From Silvimonas soli (lineage in GTDB: Bacteria; Pseudomonadota; Gammaproteobacteria; Burkholderiales; Chitinibacteraceae), in assembly GCF_030035605.1 (NCBI RefSeq), contig NZ_CP106736.1:3407001-3471000 (forward strand): a stretch of DNA of 64,000 bases, read 5' to 3'. The position numbers and the translations under genes were made by a program. Of the stretch, positions 33,780 through 42,584 are shown piece after piece; position 1 is the first letter of the stretch; every line of letters begins with the position of its first letter. The notes under the pieces were generated by a model. The model had not been told where the DNA came from and did no database searches. It was given only the letters and a program-made list of their open reading frames with translations.

Positions 33780-34565
33780 ATGATCGTCAACATCATCTCC
33801 ATTCCGCCTGTCAGGTGTAACCAGACCGTCATGAGCTCATCAAATCGTCGTGCCGGCAATACATCGCCCGCTGCAGAAGACATGAATCCCAACCCGGCGA
33901 TAGCTACCCGCGCTGAAGACCACAAACGTCCCTTCCATCATGGCTCCTTGCCAGGTGCCTTGCTGGCGGCGGCAGAAGTGGTGTTGCTGCGCGATGGGCT
34001 AAAGGGTTTGACGTTGCGCGCGATTGCCCGCGAGGCCGGGGTTTCGCATACCGCACCCAAACATCATTTTGGCGATGTGGCTAACGTATTGAGCGAACTA
34101 GCCGCCGTGGGACATCTGCGGCTGGCGCAGCGGCTAGCGGATAGCGCTGGCGATTTGCCGCACGGGCAGGCGCGCCGCAGTGCCATTGCTCGCGGTTATG
34201 TGATGTTCGGTGTAGAAAATCCGGGCCTGTTCCGCTTGATGGATCGCAACGAAATGCTGGATTACACCCGCCCGTCGCTGCTGGCGGCATCACGTGTCTC
34301 CGCGTTGGCCTTGGCTGGCGTTTTTGAAACGCCAGATGCTGCAACCTCGCCAGACGAAGGCAAGGCATTTGCGCCGCTGAGTGCCAGTCAGGCCGTGGCG
34401 ATGACTGCGGCTTGGGGCTATGTGCACGGCTTGACCAGTTTGCTGATCGATAACCGGCTGGATGCCATTGTGGGAGCTACAGCTAGTTTTACCGACGCAC
34501 TCTCGCTGGTGGAAGCGGCAATCGGCCAGACGCGTATTGCGCTGGATTCCCCCACTATCGACTGA
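33780..34565 (+). CDS. TetR-family transcriptional regulator
   Basis: 261 residues from the first ATG; ATGs at 33831 and 33882 would give 244 or 227 residues, nearer the usual size, and none has a good ribosome binding site. HTH: GLKGLTLRAIAREAGVSHTAPKHHFGD. The C-terminal domain has an extended WHG-like form (RGYVMFGVENPGLFRLM). Probably represses itself and the divergent carotenoid oxygenase through the palindrome at 33732-33762. Confidence 0.85.
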   Translation: MIVNIISIPPVRCNQTVMSSSNRRAGNTSPAAEDMNPNPAIATRAEDHKRPFHHGSLPGALLAAAEVVLLRDGLKGLTLRAIAREAGVSHTAPKHHFGDVANVLSELAAVGHLRLAQRLADSAGDLPHGQARRSAIARGYVMFGVENPGLFRLMDRNEMLDYTRPSLLAASRVSALALAGVFETPDAATSPDEGKAFAPLSASQAVAMTAAWGYVHGLTSLLIDNRLDAIVGATASFTDALSLVEAAIGQTRIALDSPTID

Positions 34566-34601
34566 CCCAGCTTTACTGTGGTCGCGGCGATCTCCTTGCA
34601 G

Positions 34602-34629
34602 AAAAAAAGGCCCGCATTGCTGCGGGCCT
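34602..34629 (-). terminator. Rho-independent terminator of the glucan-binding protein gene
   Basis: On the minus strand the stem AGGCCCGCA / TGCGGGCCT (34608-34616 with 34621-34629) with a 4-base loop is followed by seven T, 62 bases after the stop at 34691. It may also serve the converging TetR gene. Confidence 0.85.
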
Positions 34630-34690
34630 GAGGGAGTTGCCGGCATCTGCCATACCGGCGGTTGTTTCTGGTTAGCGGATCAAACCCGGT

Positions 34691-37231
34691 TTATGGAAAG
34701 GTCGTCAGATCAGAGACCTGATTGGCCGCGTTGGCTGTGGCGCCGGTGTTGTCGATCACGTGAGTGATTTCGCCCACGCCGCCCAGCGACACCGTGACCA
34801 GGTGCGTAAAGTTCACGCCCGGCACTTGCGGTGCTTCAAAGCCGTTGGTGAGCTTGATGGCGTTGTTGGTGTTGAAGAAGCAATACACGCCGACGCCGTA
34901 TGCCTGATGGCTGGTGACTGAGTCGGCCACCTTGTAAGACGCATAGCCGTTCTCGCTGCCTGCCATCCAGTCGCTTTGCTGGGCGACGTCATACGGAGCC
35001 TCGCTCTGGTAGAAGTACACCTTGCCGCCATTGCCGTTCCACAGGGTCTGATACTGCTGGTAGTGCTCCACCGCCAGACCGTAGATGGTGACATTGGCGC
35101 CGTTGACGATTACGCCGTTGGTGGCTTTGTTCACCGTCCAGCCCACACCGCTCCCGTGGTCCGCACGCCATGCCCAGAAGTTGTCGCCGATCACGTTATT
35201 GCTGTTGATGATCAAGCTGGCATCCGCCGAAGCACCTGGCACCACACCGCCAATACGGAAGTAGATGTCATGCAGCGAGGTCGGATCCGCCGCGTGGCTC
35301 ACGCCAGTGGTGGTGGCGCCAATCTTCAGCAGGGCGGGTGAATCAGCCGCACCGGCATCAAACAGCAGGCCAGCGATCTTCACACCGTCGACGTCAGAGA
35401 CATCCATGGCATCCAGACCGGTATCGGGTTCCAGCGTAGCCAGACCCAGACCCAGCACCACGGTATCGGCGCGAGTCACGCGGATGGTGTCATTCAGATG
35501 GTAAATACCCGGGGTAAAGATCAGGTTTTTACCAGCTGCCAACGCGGCGTTGATGGTCTGCGCGGTATCGATGTTTTCCTTGGCAATGTAGAACTGGCTG
35601 ATCGGAATCGACTGGCCCTGTGGCGTCTTGTTAAACCATGTGGTGCCCACGCTGTTGGTTTGCAGCGACGGCACAAACACGCTGTAGTTGCCCGCGGCGT
35701 CAATGGTCAGGAACGGTTTTTCCCGCGTGACCGGAGCCTGCGTCACGATGGTGTACGGCGGCGTTGGCCACGATGCCGCCGGGTTGTTCACATCACCCAC
35801 GAACACCATGTTCCAGTTGCCACCAACCCAACTACCCCACTGGGTATTGCGGCTGATCCACTGCTGTTGCGAGCCCGAACTGATCTGGCCATCGATCACC
35901 GTATCGGAGATAAAGCCACCGCTAGACCAGCCGCAGTACGGCGAGCACAGCGTCACGTTGCCTTTCACGTGCATGCGGCGGAATGGTGCCGCTTGCGACA
36001 CGGCCCAGCGATCGGTACCGCTGGTTGGGGTAACCGCCATGTTTTCAGCTGAACGCCAGAAGTTCTGCGTGGCGTTTTCGTTGTCCAGCCATTCCGCTTC
36101 GACGTGCACGCCACCGTTGATTTGTGTGTCATCCGGCGACATACCTAGACCCATCACATCGGTATAGAAGCCGATGTTCACGTCCAGGTTGTAAGTACCC
36201 GGCTTGAAAACGATTGCATAACGCTGCGTGCCAAACTGGTTGGTTTGCTGCTGGTTAAAGATGTTGGTCAGCTGAGTTTGAACGGTGGCGGTATTCATCG
36301 TCGGATCAAAGATCAGCACGTTCGGACCAAAATCTACCGGGCCGCTTGGAGTGGGCGCCGGTGTTGGCGTCGGAGCCGGAGTAGGCGCAGGTGTTGGCAC
36401 CGGCGTAGGTGCTGGAGTCGGAGCTGGAGTTGGGACTGGCGTCGGCGCCGGGGTTGGAGCCGGCGTCGGTGTTGGCGCAGAACCGGCGTAGGTCAGTGTT
36501 TGCGTCGGCGTATCAGCCGCCGAGCCGTTCGCCTGGCCGATGGTGTACGAGTAGTTAATCACCGCGCCTGCTGGCACGCCGGTGATCTGGTAGGTGTTGT
36601 TGGTGCCGCTATTGGTCATGCGCACGTTTATCTGGCCGCCGCCATTGATCGTGTAATGGATATCAGCCCAGCTGCCGCCATTGGCATAGAACGCAACTAC
36701 GCCACCCGCCAGTTGCGTGGCGCCATAGCTGGCGGCAGGCGTTGGGGCCGGGGTTGGCGCGGGCGTTGGCACCGGCGTCGGTACTGGAGTGGGAACTGGC
36801 GTAGGGACGGGAGTCGGTGCCGGAGTTGGCGTTGGTGTTGCTGCGCCGGTATAGGTGAACTGGCTCCAGGCCGTATCGCTGGCGGACCCATCGCTCTGGC
36901 CCACGGTGAACGAATAGCTCACGGTGGCGCCAGCCGGAATATTGCTCACGGTGTAGCTGTTGTTGGTGCCGCTGTTGGTCATGCGCACGTTCAACTGGCC
37001 GCCGCCATTGATCGTGTAGTGGATATCAGCCCACGTGCCACCATTGGCGTAAAACTGCACCACGCCGCCGCTTTGCTGCGTATAGCCCGTGCTGATGCTG
37101 GCCGCATGCGCGAACGGTGCCATTACCAAAACGCCCGCCGTCAAGAACGGGCCGGGAGCCGCAGCCAGGGTTGCCAGCGTTAAGGCAATCCAGCGTTTGC
37201 GGCTGTTCAGGTACTGCTTGTTGCTCTGCAT
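34691..37231 (-). CDS. Secreted protein: two CBM56-like modules plus beta-helix domain
   Basis: 846 residues with a long signal peptide (cleavage near ALA/HA-A, residue ~44). Two near-identical ~85-residue modules (45-130 and 167-250), each with GGVVxFYANGGxWADIHYTINGGG, resemble CBM56 beta-1,3-glucan-binding modules. Pro-Thr linkers fill 131-166 and 251-297. The C-terminal 550 residues begin FGPNVLIFDPTM and look like a right-handed beta-helix (GTYNLDVNIGFY, GIYHLNDTIRVTRADTVVLGLG), a type often annotated as adenylyl cyclase or coagulation factor 5/8-like protein without proof. A role in beta-1,3-glucan binding or cleavage is plausible. GGAGGAG precedes the start; tandem dyads lie upstream. 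Confidence 0.82.
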   Translation of the reverse strand: MQSNKQYLNSRKRWIALTLATLAAAPGPFLTAGVLVMAPFAHAASISTGYTQQSGGVVQFYANGGTWADIHYTINGGGQLNVRMTNSGTNNSYTVSNIPAGATVSYSFTVGQSDGSASDTAWSQFTYTGAATPTPTPAPTPVPTPVPTPVPTPVPTPAPTPAPTPAASYGATQLAGGVVAFYANGGSWADIHYTINGGGQINVRMTNSGTNNTYQITGVPAGAVINYSYTIGQANGSAADTPTQTLTYAGSAPTPTPAPTPAPTPVPTPAPTPAPTPVPTPAPTPAPTPTPAPTPSGPVDFGPNVLIFDPTMNTATVQTQLTNIFNQQQTNQFGTQRYAIVFKPGTYNLDVNIGFYTDVMGLGMSPDDTQINGGVHVEAEWLDNENATQNFWRSAENMAVTPTSGTDRWAVSQAAPFRRMHVKGNVTLCSPYCGWSSGGFISDTVIDGQISSGSQQQWISRNTQWGSWVGGNWNMVFVGDVNNPAASWPTPPYTIVTQAPVTREKPFLTIDAAGNYSVFVPSLQTNSVGTTWFNKTPQGQSIPISQFYIAKENIDTAQTINAALAAGKNLIFTPGIYHLNDTIRVTRADTVVLGLGLATLEPDTGLDAMDVSDVDGVKIAGLLFDAGAADSPALLKIGATTTGVSHAADPTSLHDIYFRIGGVVPGASADASLIINSNNVIGDNFWAWRADHGSGVGWTVNKATNGVIVNGANVTIYGLAVEHYQQYQTLWNGNGGKVYFYQSEAPYDVAQQSDWMAGSENGYASYKVADSVTSHQAYGVGVYCFFNTNNAIKLTNGFEAPQVPGVNFTHLVTVSLGGVGEITHVIDNTGATANAANQVSDLTTFP
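36341..36481 (-). repeat. Pro-Thr-Ala/Val linker repeat 2 (coding)
   Basis: Encodes residues ~251-297 of the beta-helix protein as short tandem PTPAPTPVP-type units, linking the second carbohydrate-binding module to the catalytic domain. The DNA is a degenerate hexamer-like repeat. Confidence 0.85.
36734..36841 (-). repeat. Pro-Thr-Val linker repeat 1 (coding)
   Basis: Encodes residues ~131-166 of the same protein (PTPVPTP units) between the two carbohydrate-binding modules. Confidence 0.85.
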
Positions 37232-37250
37232 TTATTGTTCTCCTCCAGAT

Positions 37251-37278
37251 TGAAATCGACTTCATGAAATCCATTTCA
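37251..37278. promoter_or_regulatory. Tandem LacI-like operators upstream of the glucan-binding protein
   Basis: Two 14-bp dyads directly abut: TGAAATCGACTTCA (37251-37264, one mismatch) and TGAAATCCATTTCA (37265-37278, perfect arms). They lie 20-47 bases before the start codon at 37231, so a bound repressor would block the promoter or the early transcript. The form TGAAA-N4-TTTCA is typical of LacI/GalR-family sites; no LacI gene is in the window. Confidence 0.6.
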
Positions 37279-37881
37279 TCGTCGTTCCAGGCGGCAATTG
37301 ACACAAGTAAATGCTTTACCCTACATGTCTTGATGGTTACGCTGTTCTGACTAATAAAATAGCCATTCAAACCGTTGTGACACCGCAAATTAATACACGT
37401 GTGCAACCGACGAACGTCATGACGTGGTGCATAACCGGTGGCCGGTTGATCCATATTGGTGCCGATAAATATGGCCCAATCCTGGCCATTCCGGCCGATA
37501 CGGGAGGATGAAACCACCAAAAGACACGGGTTTTATTCCGGACGAAGGCAGTGTTTATTAAAAAAATCGATTTTTAATCAACTGCTTGATAGCCAGAACA
37601 GGTTTGTCATGAAAACCGTGGAGATTGAGACTGGGAGCCAGTGCGGACTGGTCGCGGGCGTCTGGTTACATGCACAAAATGGCCGATATATCGCCTGGTC
37701 GACGCACTGTTAACGGGCGCGAGGGAGCGAGAGCCAGACAAATTGAAATCGCTTTCATTTGTCTGTCGTTTGTTGCTGAAAGTTGAACGACTTGAGAGAT
37801 CAGCCTGCTGGCTGTCAGCAATGGCGCCAGCAAAACGGCCCGGTCGCGTAGGCGGCACGGGCTGTGGGCGGGCGGGTTGGA
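37279..37881. other. Intergenic region between beta-helix protein and glycosyltransferase genes
   Basis: About 600 bases with no convincing gene. It holds the perfect palindrome AAAAATCGATTTTT (37562-37575) in an AT-rich patch and a third dyad of the operator type at 37744-37757. A 34-codon frame at 37609-37713 lacks a clear ribosome binding site. Both flanking genes point left. Confidence 0.5.
37744..37757. promoter_or_regulatory. Third LacI-like dyad
   Basis: TGAAATCGCTTTCA: perfect 5-bp arms around TCGC, the same pattern as the tandem sites at 37251-37278 almost 500 bases away. It could be an auxiliary looping site or control another transcript. Confidence 0.45.
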
Positions 37882-39012
37882 TCAGGCCTGGTTGTGTGAC
37901 TCGACGGCAATGCCTGGCGTGGCCGCCGGCGCAGTGGCAATGGCGGCAGTTCGTGGACGACGGCGTTCGTTCAATAGCTGCTCAAACATCACCAGATAGG
38001 CATCGGCCATGGTGTCTAGCCGATGCGTGCGTTCGAAGTATTCAGCGGCTTTGCTGGTCATGGCACCAAGCCAGTCCGGCGCATCCAGCAACTGGCCGAT
38101 ATTGCGTGCCAAGCCGCCGGCGTCGCCAGGCGCGCTCATCAAGCCGCGATCGTCGGCCAGCAGTTCTTTCAAACCACCCGCGCTGGTGGAGGCGACGGGC
38201 ACTCGCGCACTAAAGGCATCCAGCACACTGCTGCCCAAACCTTCTTCCCGCGAGCTCATGACAAACACATCGAATAAGCCAAACAGCGCTTCCACATTCT
38301 GTTGGTAACCGGCAAACAGGAAAGTGTCTTGCAGTTGCAAAGCGGCCACGCGAGCCCGCACTTCCGGTTCCAGGGCGCCAGCGCCAAAATGCACAAAGAC
38401 AAAGTCGTTACGACGCTTTTTCAGCGCGGCAATGGCATCCACCAGCATCAGCGGGTCTTTGTCCGCGGCCAGGGCCGACGTGGTGGCAACGACTTTGCGC
38501 TGGCCGATTCCCAGTTGCCCGGCCAGCATCTGGCTGCGTGTAGCGTTTGGCGAGACCGGCAATACTGCGTCGGCAATGATGGGCACGTGCTGAATGCCCA
38601 GCGCTTGCACGCTGTTGGCGCAGGCTTCACTGATCGCAACAACCAGATCGGTCTTGCGATATTTGAAACGGGTCAACGCACCTTTCAGACGGAACGCCAC
38701 CCGCCGCGAATACACCACTAGCGTGCGATGTAGCGGTTTGGTCAGCACAGCCCAAGTCAGCATATGACCGGTTTGCACATGCAAAATATCGTAGCGCTTG
38801 CCACTTAGCGCCAGAAAGCCGATCACGCCGCCGCTGCCTTTGCGCTCATGCACCACAAAACCTGCAGCACGGGCGCGTTCGCCAATCTGGCTCCCTGCAC
38901 GGCACAACAAATGAACGGTGTGGCCTTCCTCGCGAAACTGCAGCATGGACAATATGGTTTGCCGCTCGCCACCGCGCCAGCCAGCTTCGAAATTCAACTG
39001 AAGAATATTCAT
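37882..39012 (-). CDS. Glycosyltransferase family 4, LPS-core type
   Basis: 376 residues, GT-B fold. N-terminal MNILQLNFEAGWRGGERQTILSML carries the Gly-rich donor loop; the C-terminal half has SSREEGLGSSVLDAF, the E-x7-E region of retaining GT4 enzymes, then AGGLKELL. Such enzymes add sugars to lipopolysaccharide core or capsule from nucleotide sugars at the cytoplasmic face. Its start overlaps the stop of the GT2 gene (ATGA on the minus strand), so the pair is coupled. The acceptor is unknown. Confidence 0.9.
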   Translation of the reverse strand: MNILQLNFEAGWRGGERQTILSMLQFREEGHTVHLLCRAGSQIGERARAAGFVVHERKGSGGVIGFLALSGKRYDILHVQTGHMLTWAVLTKPLHRTLVVYSRRVAFRLKGALTRFKYRKTDLVVAISEACANSVQALGIQHVPIIADAVLPVSPNATRSQMLAGQLGIGQRKVVATTSALAADKDPLMLVDAIAALKKRRNDFVFVHFGAGALEPEVRARVAALQLQDTFLFAGYQQNVEALFGLFDVFVMSSREEGLGSSVLDAFSARVPVASTSAGGLKELLADDRGLMSAPGDAGGLARNIGQLLDAPDWLGAMTSKAAEYFERTHRLDTMADAYLVMFEQLLNERRRPRTAAIATAPAATPGIAVESHNQA

Positions 39013-39761
39013 GATTTCACTCGGGTTTGCCCAAGCTGCGCCAGTTTGGCGTAGCGATAGAAGTTGCCGATACCGGCGGTGATGGCCAACAGCAGGCCCT
39101 CTCGGCCGTCCAGAAAACCGCCCATCACGGTGTAGTGGCGAAAGAACGTCCAGAAACCGCGAAAGCAGGCGCCAGGCAGTGAAGCGCGTTTGCCTTTGGC
39201 GAATTTTTCGTGCGCGGCGTCGGTGGAATAGCGGTTGATCTTGCTGATTACGCTTTCCAGATCGGGATAGCTGTAATGCAGAAAGTGTTGCTGCAGGCGG
39301 GCGACTTTGCCGCTGCAGATCAGCCGTTCATGGACAGCCGCGTCGGTAAAACGGGCGGTGCCGCGACGGAACAGGCGCAATACGGGGTCAGGCCACCAGC
39401 CGCTGTGGCGAATGAAGCGGCCACAAAAGCTGGACAAGCGCGGAATCTCAAAGGCATCGCACTGCGCGCCATGCAGGCTCAGCAGAATCTCGTCGGCCAG
39501 TTCTGGCGTGACGCGTTCGTCGGCATCAATGGATAACACCCAATCGCCGTCGGCCAGATCCAGCGCGCGGTTCTTTTGCGGGCCAAAGCCGGGCCAGTTG
39601 GTTTCCAGGACGGTGGCGCCCAGCTCGCGAGCAAGCTGCACGGTGCCATCGGTACTGCCGGAATCAACCACAATGATTTGATCGGCAAAATGCACCGATG
39701 CCAGACAATCGCGCAGGTTGGCGATCTCATTGTGGGTAATGAGGATTACGGACAAACGCAT
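39009..39761 (-). CDS. Glycosyltransferase family 2, WaaE/KdtX-like
   Basis: 250 residues from the ATG of MRLSVILITHNEIANL; further upstream codons in the same frame have no homology. GT-A features: VVDSGSTDGTVQLA, the nucleotide-binding DxD region SIDADERV near residue 90, and WWPDPVLRLFRRG. This is the WaaE/KdtX group, which adds glucose to the inner core heptose of lipopolysaccharide in some Gram-negatives. First gene of a two-gene operon with the GT4. Confidence 0.88.
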   Translation of the reverse strand: MRLSVILITHNEIANLRDCLASVHFADQIIVVDSGSTDGTVQLARELGATVLETNWPGFGPQKNRALDLADGDWVLSIDADERVTPELADEILLSLHGAQCDAFEIPRLSSFCGRFIRHSGWWPDPVLRLFRRGTARFTDAAVHERLICSGKVARLQQHFLHYSYPDLESVISKINRYSTDAAHEKFAKGKRASLPGACFRGFWTFFRHYTVMGGFLDGREGLLLAITAGIGNFYRYAKLAQLGQTRVKS

Positions 39762-40067
39762 GGTGGATTGACGGTTTTTTATATTGATTACGGATGAAAA
39801 ATGGCGGCAAGGCAGAGCCGGAGAACCGCGAGCAGAGATACTTGGTGTTACTCGGGGCACCTTAAGACGCGTTCCTTAAGGTTTACTGAAGGGGTTTGGC
39901 AATATTTGCCGAATGCAAAGGATTCGCTGATTTACAACAAATAGTGCACATTAATTACGATAAAAACCCGCCAGGTGGTATCTGGCCGAGCGCTCACCCG
40001 CGGGGCATCTCGGGCTATAGTGCTGGCCACTTCCATCAACTTTTTTTTGCGTAAACGCCCACTGCCA

Positions 40068-41408
40068 ATGTTCCATTTTCCGCGTTCCATTGCTGGCCGC
40101 CTGCTCAGCTATTGTTTGATCAGCCTGATTCTCATCGCCACGGTGGCGCTGGGTTGGGGCTATGTGATGGCGCGTAAACGCAGTGAAGGCTGGTTCGACC
40201 GGCGCCTGCAGGAAAGCGCGCAGTTACTGCTGGCGTTTGAGCTGGATGAAGCGCGCCCCAATCGGTTGCGTTCGGGCGATGCGGCGCAATTGCCGACGGG
40301 GCCGATTGCAGTACAAATCTGGGCCCCGGATGGTCGATTGTTGTTTGCCTCACCCAATGCGCCAGCATGGCCATTTACCCGCGAAGGCGGTTTTCTGCGC
40401 CGCGAGTTCGCTGGTACGGCATGGCGGGCCTATGCGCAGTGGGATCAGGACGGCGACTTTCTGGTGCGGGTGATGGAGGATTATCACGATCACGACCAGT
40501 TCATGCGTTTGCTGGTGCTGCGGCAAGTTCTCACGTTGTTGATCGGTGTGCCATGTCTGGCACTGGCGCTGGTGATCAGCATCCGTCGTGGCTTGCTGCC
40601 CTTGCAGAAACTATCGCGAGATCTGGACGAGTTTGATCCACGCAATCCTCAGCGTTTTGACTCTGAAACGCTGGTGGCCGAATTGCAAAAACCGGCGATC
40701 GCACTCAACGCATTGCTCGATCGTGTCGACGTCATGCTGGAAAAAGAACGCAATTTCACCGCAGATGCGGCCCACGAGTTACGTACGCCGTTTGCCGCAT
40801 TGCTGGTGCAAGCCGAAGTGGCGCAGACCTCGAAAGACGAAGCACGGCGCTTGCATGCCTTGAAGGGATTGCAAGATGGCGCCAAGCGCGGGGCGCATGT
40901 GGTGGAGCAATTGCTGGCACTGGCCCGGCTGGATCGGGCAGAGCGCTTGCCGCGCGAACAATTTGATCTGGTCAACCTGTGCCGCAATGCGCTGGGCGAA
41001 CTCGCCGGGCAAGCTGCAGCGAAAGACCAGCATTTAAGCTTTACCGCGCCGCCAGCGTTGCAAATTGAAGGTCATGCGGTGGCGTTGGTGACCGCGTTAC
41101 GTAACCTGGTGGAAAACGCGATCCGCTATTGCCCCAGCCAGAGCAGTATCAACGTCAACCTGCAACGGGTGGCCGATGGCGTGCAGTTGCAGGTTGAAGA
41201 TAACGGCCCGGGGATTCCCGAGCAATTGCGCGCTCGCGTGCTGGACAGGTTCTTTCGCAACGCCGACGCGGGCGAGGAGGGCTGCGGCCTGGGGTTGTCG
41301 CTGGTGGCGCAAGCCGTGGCCCTGCATGGCGGCAGCATCGTGCTCGACCAGCCACAAAATCAGCCGGGCCTGGTGGTTCGCCTTGTCCTGCCGCTCAAGC
41401 TTGGCTGA
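40068..41408 (+). CDS. Sensor histidine kinase (QseC/PmrB-like), no adjacent regulator
   Basis: 446 residues. Two membrane segments (~12-32 and ~150-172) enclose a periplasmic sensor of the two-component sensor kinase N type; then HAMP-like linker, H-box FTADAAHELRTPFAALL with His236, N-box LRNLVENAIRYC, G-boxes DNGPGIP and GLGLSLV, all intact. Both neighbours are unrelated and point elsewhere, so its response regulator is not encoded next to it. The start is uncertain: the frame is open to a GTG at 39975, but homology starts near 40068, which lacks a good ribosome binding site. Confidence 0.9.
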   Translation: MFHFPRSIAGRLLSYCLISLILIATVALGWGYVMARKRSEGWFDRRLQESAQLLLAFELDEARPNRLRSGDAAQLPTGPIAVQIWAPDGRLLFASPNAPAWPFTREGGFLRREFAGTAWRAYAQWDQDGDFLVRVMEDYHDHDQFMRLLVLRQVLTLLIGVPCLALALVISIRRGLLPLQKLSRDLDEFDPRNPQRFDSETLVAELQKPAIALNALLDRVDVMLEKERNFTADAAHELRTPFAALLVQAEVAQTSKDEARRLHALKGLQDGAKRGAHVVEQLLALARLDRAERLPREQFDLVNLCRNALGELAGQAAAKDQHLSFTAPPALQIEGHAVALVTALRNLVENAIRYCPSQSSINVNLQRVADGVQLQVEDNGPGIPEQLRARVLDRFFRNADAGEEGCGLGLSLVAQAVALHGGSIVLDQPQNQPGLVVRLVLPLKLG

Positions 41409-41430
41409 ACTTCATTCGCGTGATATCGGG

Positions 41431-42399
41431 TCAAGCTGGTTCGACATTGCTGCTGCGCCAGTCTTTTGGCGTCATGCCAAAGTGGCTGCGAAAAGTGCGA
41501 ATGAAATAGCTTTGCGTGGCGTAGCCGCACGCCCAGGCGATCTCTTTTCCCGCCAGCGTCGGGTCCCGTAATAGCCTGGCGGCGCGCTCCATGCGCAAAC
41601 GCGTGATAAATGCGGCCAGATGCTCTCCGGTGGTCTGGCGGAACACATGCGAGAGATAGTCGGCGGTGCAGTTCGATTGTTCAGCCAGACCGCGCACGCT
41701 CAGTTGCTGATCACCCAACTGGTTCTTGATGAGTACGCGCGCGCGAGCTACCAGCGGTGGCTCCGGGCGGGCCTCAGTGTCGGCATCGTCCAGTGCTTGT
41801 AAAACCCCGGCTGTGGCGGCGGCAATCAAGGCGCGAGTTTGAGTATTGGCCCAGCTCGTCGTCGCGTCGGTGGCGGCAGATGTTGCGCCAGACCTGGCTG
41901 CGTCGCTCAGCCAGTTATGAATATGCGGCGCTTGCGGATGCAGCCGTGCTTCGAGGTGCAAAATGCCGGGGCGGCCGGGTTCGATTTCGTGCGCCAGATG
42001 ACACGTCAGTGCGGTGCCTTCAGCGTAAATCACCACATTGCGAAACGGGCTGGCGGCGTCTTGAGACGGAATACGCTCTGCGTGCAACACTCGCGGCGGC
42101 AAGATCAGTACCTGACCGGGCTCCAGCAACAAGCTGGCATCGCCAAAGCGAAATTGCGTGCTGCCACTGACCTGCAAGAACAACTCCGGTGCCAGATGAA
42201 AATGGCCTTCGCCCCGCGCCAGCGTGTCATTACCGGCAGGTGGGCGGCGAATGACTTGTGTACCGCTCGCCAGCCGCTGCAAAAAATCCGACAGATATTG
42301 CCGCATGACCCGCCCCTGCTCGGGCGCGCTGGTGCGGGTGCTTTTGAACGGGCTGGCCGCATTGGCCAGGTTCAGACGACTATCCGGGTTTTTTAGCAT
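41431..42399 (-). CDS. AraC-family regulator with cupin-type N-terminal domain
   Basis: 322 residues. A cupin-like sensor is at ~60-150 (HFHLAPELFLQVSG, LLEPGQVLILPPRVLHAE, a typical sugar-binding AraC arm). The DNA-binding domain is at ~215-318: LSVRGLAEQSNCTADYLSHVFRQTTGEHL and LAGKEIAWACGYATQSYFIRTFRSHFG. It is divergent from the ThuA-Gfo operon with a 185-base gap and so is its likely regulator, responding to a sugar or sugar derivative. Confidence 0.92.
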   Translation of the reverse strand: MLKNPDSRLNLANAASPFKSTRTSAPEQGRVMRQYLSDFLQRLASGTQVIRRPPAGNDTLARGEGHFHLAPELFLQVSGSTQFRFGDASLLLEPGQVLILPPRVLHAERIPSQDAASPFRNVVIYAEGTALTCHLAHEIEPGRPGILHLEARLHPQAPHIHNWLSDAARSGATSAATDATTSWANTQTRALIAAATAGVLQALDDADTEARPEPPLVARARVLIKNQLGDQQLSVRGLAEQSNCTADYLSHVFRQTTGEHLAAFITRLRMERAARLLRDPTLAGKEIAWACGYATQSYFIRTFRSHFGMTPKDWRSSNVEPA

Positions 42400-42584
42400 T
42401 CTTTGCAGTTTTGTCGCAGCAATTCAGATTGAGAGGCACGCTGCGTGGCGGCTAATCTTGCACTACCGCTTGCCGCAACGGTGAATGGTGATCTGTTATA
42501 AATAATGGCTTATGGCCGATTTTGCGCTGAACTGATCTGAACTGTTCCGCGCTTGAATGCGCAGCATCTCACTGGAGAGTGATT

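Noticed and set aside
36245..37183. 312-codon plus-strand frame with a Gly/Arg/Trp-rich product
   Set aside because: It is the complement of the Pro-Thr linker repeats; its low-complexity composition is a by-product.
37609..37713. 34-codon frame beginning MKTVEIETGSQ
   Set aside because: No clear ribosome binding site and no recognisable family; could be real but unsupported.
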